A DNA stretch of 64,000 bases. It comes from Rothia sp035916755 (GTDB lineage Bacteria > Actinomycetota > Actinomycetes > Actinomycetales > Micrococcaceae). Below the pieces are notes generated by a model, which was given only the letters and a program-made list of their open reading frames with translations, made no database searches and was not told the origin of the DNA. The stretch is from positions 62,001 through 126,000 of the forward strand of contig NZ_JAYWIX010000006.1 in assembly GCF_035916755.1 (NCBI RefSeq), read 5' to 3'. Shown here piece by piece: positions 57,927 through 64,000 of the stretch. The first letter of the stretch is position 1, and every line of letters starts with the position of its first letter. The position numbers and the translations under genes were made by a program.

Positions 57927-59333
57927 CTAGTTTTTACGGGCAATGGACGCTGAGAGGGCCGTGGCGAACCCACACCAGGCTGCGTAGGGGGCTAGTAGGA
58001 GGCCGCGTTCAGGTGAACGTTGGTAGGTTCGCCGAACTAGGTCAGCACTACTGGCAGCCAAGGCTGCGGCTCCAGCTGCTGCGACCCAGGGTTTCTTGGC
58101 TCTAAAGAAAAGGCCACACCAGGAGGCATTGAGCACGAGGTTTGTGCCTAAAGCCCCCATGTAGGTGCGGGCCGCATCCTTACCCTCTTCTTCGAGAATA
58201 TCGGCTAACGTGAGGGATCCGGTGGCGGCAATATCTGCGTAAAGTGCAGTCCAGGCCAGGGGAAACACTTGCGGTGCAGGCTGCCAGGAGGGCTTTTTAA
58301 GCCGCTTGTACCAGCGCTGATCCGGGTCGGTGAGAAATGAGCCAGTTACAGCGGTGATGGCAACGGCGGCTGTAACCCCTCCGGCGACTTTGAACCAGAG
58401 GCGAGCATCGCGAGGAGTCAAGCTGCGCCTGACAGCCTCGTCGAAGCCGGTAAGCCCACCGTCAGGTAGTCCCACCAGGTCTTCTAGGTCACGTTCGGAG
58501 ACCTTGGTATCGTGAGCAAGGCTACCCACCAGAGGGGTAACCAGGTGCCGGTCAAGCGGGGTGATGCAGGCGACTCCCCAGGCGGCAAAGCCTAGGCTGT
58601 AAGCCGGGACTGTCAGGATGGGGTGGTGAGGCAGGCCGGCAACTTGAGCATAGCGCTGCATCATCTGGGCATATTCGAGGGTTTCGGGTCCGCCAATATC
58701 AAATGAGCGGTTGACGTCAGCTGGCAGATCAGCGGCCTTGACGAGAAAATGCACGGCGTCACCCTGCCAGATGGGGGTGACACGATGGCGGATCCACCGG
58801 GGCCCCAGGGCAGCAGGGAGGCGTTCTGAAAGGTGGCGCAGCATCTTGAACGAGGCTGACTCGGCCCCTATCACGATTCCTGCTTGCAGAGCCGCGGTGG
58901 GCACCTGGCTATCAAGCAAAATTTGCCCTGTTTCGGCTCGTGATTCTAGGTGTTCAGAGAGGTCATTGATGCGTTTTTCGGCTGGTCGCAGGCCACCGAG
59001 GTAAACGATTCTTTGCACACCTGCTTCTGTGGCGGCTCGGGCTAGTCGCCGCGTTGCGTCTTTTTCTGCTTGTTTGAAGTCATCTCCGCTCATGGCATGC
59101 ATGAGATACCAGACGGTTTCGACGCCTTCGAGGGCTTGGGTGAGGTCGACGGAGTTGCTTGCGTCACCCTCGATGATATCCACGGTAGTACCAAAACGCT
59201 GGGAGGCCTTGGCATGACTGCGGGATAGCACCCGCACTTGCCACCCTTCTTCAACTAGGCGTTCTGTGACAAGGCCGCCTATAAAACCTGTAGCTCCGAT
59301 GACAAGACCACGGCGTCTTTCTGTGCTCCCCAC
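57927..59333 (-). CDS. SDR (NAD-binding) and TspO/MBR fusion protein
   Basis: A 468-residue fusion. Residues about 5-215 are an atypical short-chain dehydrogenase (VIGATGFIGGLVTERLVEEGW is the NAD loop; VWYLMHAMSG follows). Residues about 325-468 are a TspO domain with five helices; WYKRLKKPSWQPAPQVFPLAW and LNASWCGLFF are the family signatures. TspO proteins bind porphyrins and cholesterol-like ligands. GTG 59333 is chosen because GAGGA sits five bases upstream; an open frame reaches 59366. It is divergent from a CPBP protease gene by 70 bases. Confidence 0.83.
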   Translation of the reverse strand: MGSTERRRGLVIGATGFIGGLVTERLVEEGWQVRVLSRSHAKASQRFGTTVDIIEGDASNSVDLTQALEGVETVWYLMHAMSGDDFKQAEKDATRRLARAATEAGVQRIVYLGGLRPAEKRINDLSEHLESRAETGQILLDSQVPTAALQAGIVIGAESASFKMLRHLSERLPAALGPRWIRHRVTPIWQGDAVHFLVKAADLPADVNRSFDIGGPETLEYAQMMQRYAQVAGLPHHPILTVPAYSLGFAAWGVACITPLDRHLVTPLVGSLAHDTKVSERDLEDLVGLPDGGLTGFDEAVRRSLTPRDARLWFKVAGGVTAAVAITAVTGSFLTDPDQRWYKRLKKPSWQPAPQVFPLAWTALYADIAATGSLTLADILEEEGKDAARTYMGALGTNLVLNASWCGLFFRAKKPWVAAAGAAALAASSADLVRRTYQRSPERGLLLAPYAAWCGFATALSASIARKN

Positions 59334-59404
59334 GGGTATCCTCGTTTCGTTAGGGGTGTAGCTCACTGCTGATTCAAGACTACAGGTGTGAAAGACTTAG
59401 AACC

Positions 59405-60052
59405 ATGCACCCTTATCTTTTTCCGGCCAAAGTTCAGAACCCACGGCCCTTTTTAGCTGCTTTTGCCCCAACCTTGGTAGTGGCGGGGCTTTTAGCTGTC
59501 TCTCAGCTTGCACCGCCAGCGGGGATAGTTTTTTACCTGTGCGCGGCTCTCTCTGCTCTTTTGCTCTGGGGTAACTGGTGGATTCATGGGGGCAGGGGTG
59601 GGTTTAGTTCTTCTACCCCGGTGAAGGACGCGGCACTAGGCTTGGGTGCGGGTCTTGGGCTTGCAGGGGTTTTTGCTGCTGGGGCTTTTGTGGTGCAGCG
59701 CATGCCCTTTCTTGCTGGTCAGGTTGATGAGCTTCTGGCGAGCACAGCGGGGTCAGCTCTGCTTCCTACGCTATTGATCGCTGCTCTTAATGGCATTGGT
59801 GAAGAGGCGCATTACCGGTACACCGTGGTGCGGCATCTGCCTTATAAGCCTGCAACTGTTTACGGGGTGGCCTTGGGGCTTTATGCTTTTTCAACTGTAG
59901 CTATGGGGACTTTGCTTCTGCCCTTTGCAGCGCTAGCCTTAGGTGCTCTTGCCCATTGGCTCAGCCTGAGAACCGGCAATCTTGTTGCTGCTAGCATCTG
60001 CCATATCACCTGGAGTTTTTCAATGATTTTGACTCTTCCCCGCCTTCTGTGA
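59405..60052 (+). CDS. CPBP-family intramembrane metalloprotease
   Basis: A 215-residue membrane protein with about six helices. NGIGEEAHYRYTVV (residues about 131-144) gives the EExxxR motif; HWLSLRTGNLVAASICHITWSF gives the second His motif. CPBP proteins cleave prenylated or other membrane peptides or give bacteriocin self-immunity. The start ATG has a weak ribosome site. It shares a short promoter region with the divergent SDR-TspO gene. Confidence 0.72.
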   Translation: MHPYLFPAKVQNPRPFLAAFAPTLVVAGLLAVSQLAPPAGIVFYLCAALSALLLWGNWWIHGGRGGFSSSTPVKDAALGLGAGLGLAGVFAAGAFVVQRMPFLAGQVDELLASTAGSALLPTLLIAALNGIGEEAHYRYTVVRHLPYKPATVYGVALGLYAFSTVAMGTLLLPFAALALGALAHWLSLRTGNLVAASICHITWSFSMILTLPRLL

Positions 60053-60165
60053 TCGGGTGCTTGACCTCTCTTGATGTTTTTGCCCTTCACGGATCAGTAA
60101 GGTAACTATTAATACTTGGCCGCATGTTGGAGATATGTCACTGACAGTGCAGAAGGGGGTAGTTG

Positions 60166-60678
60166 GTGCGAAAGAATAAAGGTGAGGCTTTCGACCTCCC
60201 AGATGCTAAGGATTCTAGCTACTGGTATAGCTCAATGGACAATCGACATGTTGGAGTTCTTAATCTCTTGCGTAAGTATCGCGAGGCGGAGCGTTCCATG
60301 CGTGCTCGTACCCGCGATGAGATGCGTATGAATGAGACTGAGCTGGTGGCGCTCAGGTTTTTGCTCATGAGAACCCAACAGAACCATGAGGTTCTGCAAC
60401 GCGATCTTGCTCGTGAGCTGGGTATTACCGGGGCGTCTGCGAGTGCTCTGTGCCAGCGGTTGGAGCGCGATGGGTATATTAGCCGTTTCCCACATGCGCA
60501 TGATAAGCGGGCTACAGTACTGGTGCCCACGGAAAGGACCCACAATGAAGTGCGTGGAGCCCTCACCGGCATGCACCGATTGATGCTGGAGGGGGTGCAG
60601 TCGTTCACAGACGATGAGCTAAAGACCGTTGAGAGGTTTTTGCGTTCAATGATTAGGTCTGTAAGCCAGGATCAGTAG
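60166..60678 (+). CDS. MarR-family regulator
   Basis: A 170-residue winged-helix regulator: NHEVLQRDLARELGITGASASALCQRLERDGYI (residues about 70-102, given in part) is the DNA-binding region and RFPHAHDKRATVLVPTERT the wing. GTG 60166 has AGAAGGGGG six bases upstream. It lies before a DUF1295 gene whose upstream region has a MarR-like palindrome. Confidence 0.85.
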   Translation: MRKNKGEAFDLPDAKDSSYWYSSMDNRHVGVLNLLRKYREAERSMRARTRDEMRMNETELVALRFLLMRTQQNHEVLQRDLARELGITGASASALCQRLERDGYISRFPHAHDKRATVLVPTERTHNEVRGALTGMHRLMLEGVQSFTDDELKTVERFLRSMIRSVSQDQ

Positions 60679-60750
60679 GCCCCCGATGAGCCCTCTAGGG
60701 CTATCACCTAGAATCTTTTGAGTCTCTGGGTCTTTCTTTCCAGTATTTAC

Positions 60751-60767
60751 TTAGTTAAAATAACTAA
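60751..60767. promoter_or_regulatory. MarR-type operator before DUF1295 gene
   Basis: TTAGTTAAAATAACTAA, a perfect 7-3-7 palindrome 21 bases before the start of the DUF1295 gene. Size and composition fit MarR-family sites; the regulator at 60166 is the natural candidate. Confidence 0.6.
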
Positions 60768-60787
60768 ATAAATAAGCGAAGGACATC

Positions 60788-61714
60788 ATGACCACTTACC
60801 CAGCCTCCGGCTCCTCTTCACCCACCAAAACCCAGCACAAAGCCGCCCAGCTGCGTCCGCGCCTCTTGTTAGCCCTTGGGGTAGTCGCAGCTCTTGCCCT
60901 TGCCCTAGCTGCAGGTGGCAGCTACCGAGGCCAAGAACTTAGCGGGTTTAAAATCTTTGCGCTGGCTGTAGGCGCTACGTTTGTGGTGCAGTGGTTGGCC
61001 TTCATTCCGGCCTATCTCAAGCAGACCGAGCGTTTCTATGACCTGCTCGGTGGTGTTGGGTTTGTTGCAGGCACCCTCTTTGTGCTGGCTGCCGCAGACG
61101 AGAAGGACGCCCGCACCTGGGTGTTGGGGGCAATGGTCGTAATCTGGTCCCTCCGCCTGGCATCTTTTCTGTTCTGGCGCGTTCATAAGTTTGGCGGCGA
61201 TGACCGATTCGACGACATTAAACCGCTCAAGCTGCGCTTCTTTCTAACCTGGACCTTACAGGGCCTCTGGGTAGCGGCAACCGCCTCGGCAGCCTGGATC
61301 GCCATGGCGTCGACCCACCGTGAGAGCATGGGTTTAGTGAGCTGGATAGGCGTAGTCGTCTGGCTCGTGGGAATGACTTTTGAGGTAGTAGCAGACCTAC
61401 AAAAGACCGCCTTTAAGTCCAACCCTGCCAACCAGGGGAAGTTCATTTCAAGCGGCCTCTGGTCGGTGTCTCGGCACCCCAACTACTTCGGTGAAATTAC
61501 TCTGTGGCTGGGCGTTTTCCTGGTGGCTGCCCCCGTTCTGGTGGGCTGGCAGTGGGTGGCGCTACTCTCCCCAGCTATCGTCATCTTGCTACTGACCCGG
61601 GTCAGCGGTATTCCCATGCTGGAGAAAAAAGCTGAGAAGAAGTGGGGGCACGACCCCAGCTACCGTGCCTACGTAGAGAACACGCCGGTGCTGATTCCCA
61701 CGCTGGGCAAGTAA
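60788..61714 (+). CDS. DUF1295 / steroid 5-alpha-reductase-like membrane protein
   Basis: A 308-residue membrane protein with about seven helices. SGLWSVSRHPNYFGEITLWLGVFL (residues about 225-248, given in part) is the methyltransferase/reductase-type C-terminal motif of the DUF1295 family. It binds NADPH in related enzymes; substrate unknown, probably a lipid. AGCGAAGG precedes the ATG. Two bases separate its stop from the fatty acyl-CoA ligase, so they form an operon. Confidence 0.83.
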   Translation: MTTYPASGSSSPTKTQHKAAQLRPRLLLALGVVAALALALAAGGSYRGQELSGFKIFALAVGATFVVQWLAFIPAYLKQTERFYDLLGGVGFVAGTLFVLAAADEKDARTWVLGAMVVIWSLRLASFLFWRVHKFGGDDRFDDIKPLKLRFFLTWTLQGLWVAATASAAWIAMASTHRESMGLVSWIGVVVWLVGMTFEVVADLQKTAFKSNPANQGKFISSGLWSVSRHPNYFGEITLWLGVFLVAAPVLVGWQWVALLSPAIVILLLTRVSGIPMLEKKAEKKWGHDPSYRAYVENTPVLIPTLGK

Positions 61715-61716
61715 CC

Positions 61717-63492
61717 ATGAACGAGATCTCAACTCCTCTGCTGATTGACCCCGAAGGTACCTACCGCAACACCACCGACCTACTAGAGCACCGGCTTCGT
61801 CAGGCCCCGCAGCACATTGCTTTTGAGATTCCCCGGCGCGGGGCGTCCGGAGCTATCACCGGCTGGGAACCGGTGACGACCGCTCAGTTCGCCCACCGCG
61901 TGCGCCATCTAGCCAAAGCACTGATAGCCAGCGGAGTGCAGGCAGGTGACAGAGTGATAATCATGGCCCCCACCTGCTTTGACTGGGCGGTAGCAGATCT
62001 AGCAATCATGTATGCTGGCGCCACCGTGGTTCCGGTCTACGAGACCAGTTCACTAGAGCAGGTGCAGGCAATTCTGCAGGATTCAGGTTCTGTCTTTGCT
62101 TTTACCGGAACCAAGACCCAGCAACATCTTGTACAGCAAGCCGCCGATTCAGGCCAGGGCCTACCCCTCGGGACGCTCTGCTTTGAGAACCACACGGCGG
62201 TTACAGCTTTCACTGCGCAGGCAACCCGTATCAGCGATGAAGAGTTAGAACAGCGTCGCACCTCACCCACCCTGAATGATGTTGCCACCCTGGTTTATAC
62301 CTCCGGCACCACAGGAACCCCCAAGGGCGCTCAAATCACCCACCGCAACCTGGTGGGTCAGGTTCTCAACGTGGCTGCCGCCTACCGGGAGGTAGTACAC
62401 GATCGCGGGTCAACCGTTATCTTCCTACCCCTGGCTCATATGCTGGCCCGTGGTCTTCAGTTTGCCTGCATCGCCGGAGGCATGCGGGTTGCCCATCTGG
62501 CAGACCCTAAGGAGCTCATAGCCCAGCTGCCCTCCCTCAAGCCCAGCTTCCTGGTGCTGGTACCGCGCGTCCTTGAAAAAATCAGCGACCGTATTGCCAC
62601 CCAGGCTGAGAGCAAGAAGCTGGGGGCGGTGTGGGAGGCCGCACGACGTACTGCCTGCGAACGCTCCAGGCTTGTGGAGAAGGGGCAGATGCCCGATCAG
62701 CTGACTCTTAGCCACTGTCTTACCTACCGTCTTTTTGACCGGCTCTTCTACCAGCGAGTGCGGGATCTGCTGGGCGGGCAGATGGAATGGATGCTTGCCG
62801 GCGGGTCACCACTCGATGCCGAGTTGGCCCATCTTTTTACGGGTATGGGTGTGCCGGTCATTGAGGGGTATGGGCTCACCGAAACCACCGCCCCCATAGC
62901 CGGTAACCTACCGGGCAAAACCCGGTCAGGTTCGGTAGGCGTGCCGCTGCCCGGCGGGACGATCCGCATCAGCGACGACGGTGAGATCCTGGTGCGTGGC
63001 ATCGGGGTTTTTGACGGCTATACCGATGAGGACGCCACCGCGGCGGCTTTTGAGGACGGCTTCTTTAAGACCGGCGACACCGGCCTGATTGAAGGTGGCT
63101 TCCTCGTGCTGCGCGGACGCCTGAAGGACGACATTGTTACCTCCTACGGCAAGTCTGTATCGCCCTACATCTGGGAGAGCACTGTCGGGCGCAATCCATT
63201 GGTTGCCCACGCGGTGATGGTGGGCGAGGGCCGCAGTTACCTCACGGCCCTCGTCATACCCGATGCCGAAGCTGTGGCAGCTGCCGGTCTAGCTACTGCG
63301 GAAGTGAGGGCGAGTGTTGCTGCCAGTATCGAACAGGCTAATGCCCTGGTCTCCCGCAGTGAGCAGGTCAAGCGGTTCGCCCTGGTGCAGGCTGATATGG
63401 GCGACCCGACGCTGGTAACCCCCACCCAAAAGCTCAAACGCGCTATTTTCGTACAGCGGTGGGCAGATGAGATTGATGCCCTCTACTCCTAA
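61717..63492 (+). CDS. Long-chain fatty acyl-CoA ligase (FadD15-like)
   Basis: A 591-residue AMP-forming ligase. LVYTSGTTGTPKGAQITHRN (P-loop-like A3 motif), IEGYGLTETTAPIAGN (A5), FKTGDTGLIEGGFLVLRGR (A7/A8) and a C-terminal lysine region TPTQKLKR (A10) are complete. It resembles the actinobacterial FadD15 group that activates fatty acids for breakdown or lipid synthesis. ATG 61717 is two bases after the DUF1295 stop; the longer frame from 61642 would overlap that gene. It has no good ribosome site and probably depends on coupling. Confidence 0.87.
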   Translation: MNEISTPLLIDPEGTYRNTTDLLEHRLRQAPQHIAFEIPRRGASGAITGWEPVTTAQFAHRVRHLAKALIASGVQAGDRVIIMAPTCFDWAVADLAIMYAGATVVPVYETSSLEQVQAILQDSGSVFAFTGTKTQQHLVQQAADSGQGLPLGTLCFENHTAVTAFTAQATRISDEELEQRRTSPTLNDVATLVYTSGTTGTPKGAQITHRNLVGQVLNVAAAYREVVHDRGSTVIFLPLAHMLARGLQFACIAGGMRVAHLADPKELIAQLPSLKPSFLVLVPRVLEKISDRIATQAESKKLGAVWEAARRTACERSRLVEKGQMPDQLTLSHCLTYRLFDRLFYQRVRDLLGGQMEWMLAGGSPLDAELAHLFTGMGVPVIEGYGLTETTAPIAGNLPGKTRSGSVGVPLPGGTIRISDDGEILVRGIGVFDGYTDEDATAAAFEDGFFKTGDTGLIEGGFLVLRGRLKDDIVTSYGKSVSPYIWESTVGRNPLVAHAVMVGEGRSYLTALVIPDAEAVAAAGLATAEVRASVAASIEQANALVSRSEQVKRFALVQADMGDPTLVTPTQKLKRAIFVQRWADEIDALYS

Positions 63493-63560
63493 ATACGGAG
63501 GGCTTGCCACCAGCTGAGAATCAAAAGGTTGGGCTTGGAACTGCTTGGGGCTGGAAACAG

Positions 63561-63594
63561 TTCGGGGGTTGCACCCAACTGGGCACAACCCCCG
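63561..63594. terminator. Bidirectional terminator
   Basis: TTCGGGGGTTG (63561-63571) with CCC pairs with GGG and CAACCCCCGAA (63584-63594), loop AACT. It ends both the ligase and the convergent aldehyde dehydrogenase messages. Confidence 0.75.
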
Positions 63595-63627
63595 AATGAA
63601 AGACCTCATTCAGCGAGGTCGTAGACC

Positions 63628-64000
63628 TTACTTCTGGACGAAGTAGAGGCGCTTATTGACGAATTCGTCCATGCCGTAGGGGCCGAGTTCGCGGCCGTAG
63701 CCGGAGTTCTTGACGCCACCGAAGGGGATTTCGGCGCCTTCACCAGCGGGGGTGTTGACGTTGACCATGCCGGTGTCAATCTGCTGGGCCAGGCGGCGGG
63801 CGCGGGCCTCGTCCTGCGAGAAGACGGCACCGCCCAGGCCGTACTGGGTGTTGTTGGCCAGATCGATGGCTTCCTCGTCGCTCTCTACCCGATAGACGGT
63901 GGCGACGGGGCCGAAGAGCTCCTGGTAGTAGACCTCGGAGCCGACCGGCACGTCGGTGAGGACGGCCGGGGAGAGGTAGGCGCTCTTGTCGTCCAGCAGC
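63628..64000 (-). CDS. NAD(P)-dependent aldehyde dehydrogenase, N-terminal part outside window
   Basis: The C-terminal 123 residues of an aldehyde dehydrogenase running off the right edge. QELFGPVATVYRV and PFGGVKNSGYGRELGPYGMDEF are the conserved late motifs, with the ending of succinate-semialdehyde dehydrogenases. That would suit removal of succinate semialdehyde made by the hpa pathway, although it lies 50 kb away; the catalytic cysteine is in the missing part, so substrate is uncertain. Confidence 0.85.
   Translation of the reverse strand, partial: LLDDKSAYLSPAVLTDVPVGSEVYYQELFGPVATVYRVESDEEAIDLANNTQYGLGGAVFSQDEARARRLAQQIDTGMVNVNTPAGEGAEIPFGGVKNSGYGRELGPYGMDEFVNKRLYFVQK

Noticed and set aside
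61642..61716. Upstream start for the fatty acyl-CoA ligase
   Set aside because: It would overlap the end of DUF1295 out of frame and adds residues unlike the family.

Overview
The window is high-GC actinobacterial chromosome (about 60% GC in most genes, strong GC3 bias). The mixture of phenylacetate and homoprotocatechuate catabolism, the MocR/PdxR-pdxST vitamin B6 locus, YhgE/Pip, an actinobacterial Hsp90-like protein and the codon style suggest a Micrococcaceae member. Rothia is my best guess but is not proven. No rRNA, tRNA or CRISPR array was seen.

Layout. 1-11.3 kb is acyl-CoA and aromatic catabolism: a cut-off acyl-CoA dehydrogenase, an acyl-CoA ligase, a small AT-richer cassette of unknown genes between perfect hairpins, the valine-type pair mmsA/3-hydroxyisobutyryl-CoA hydrolase, and divergent from it the paaABCDE-paaG operon, whose products epoxidise phenylacetyl-CoA and isomerise it to the oxepin. 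The later paa genes (Z, F, H, J, K) are not here. 11.7-13.1 kb is a lone PD-(D/E)XK protein. 13.5-22.4 kb is a homoprotocatechuate meta-cleavage cluster (hpaI, hpaH, hpaD, hpaE, a GntR regulator and an unusual FAH-RraA fusion) divergent from a single-component flavin hydroxylase; together they would convert a hydroxyphenylacetate to pyruvate and succinate semialdehyde. 22.5-29.1 kb holds two membrane proteins, a MocR regulator, a Tat-exported GH16 glucanase and pdxS/pdxT. 29.2-41.2 kb holds a DUF3800-like protein, a TPM protein, a phospholipase-D-like protein, TetR plus YhgE/Pip, a HepT/MntA toxin-antitoxin pair, and a tight YbjN / Hsp90-like / repeat-protein operon.

41.2-43.1 kb is a low-GC patch starting at an insertion-sequence scar and carrying a lipoprotein, a secreted protein and a cytosolic protein of unknown function. 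43.1-48.2 kb is ordinary chromosome (MATE pump, shikimate dehydrogenase-like, two GNATs, S4 protein, sucrase/ferredoxin-like). 48.2-55 kb is a mobile, lower-GC region: an IS110-type element with a candidate bridge RNA, an AAA ATPase/PD-(D/E)XK/TIR fusion protein (the best candidate for an undescribed defence system here), a TPR protein, a decayed IS5-type element and an SdpI-type immunity-like membrane protein. 55.5-64 kb returns to chromosomal genes: hydrolase, frameshifted RHH antitoxin, TauE/SafE exporter, SDR-TspO fusion, CPBP protease, MarR, DUF1295, a fatty acyl-CoA ligase, and a cut-off succinate-semialdehyde-type dehydrogenase.

Patterns running across genes: a 9-mer GGCGTCCGC that I count about 20 times, two covarying intergenic hairpins with the same loop, and several very long perfect hairpins at gene ends.
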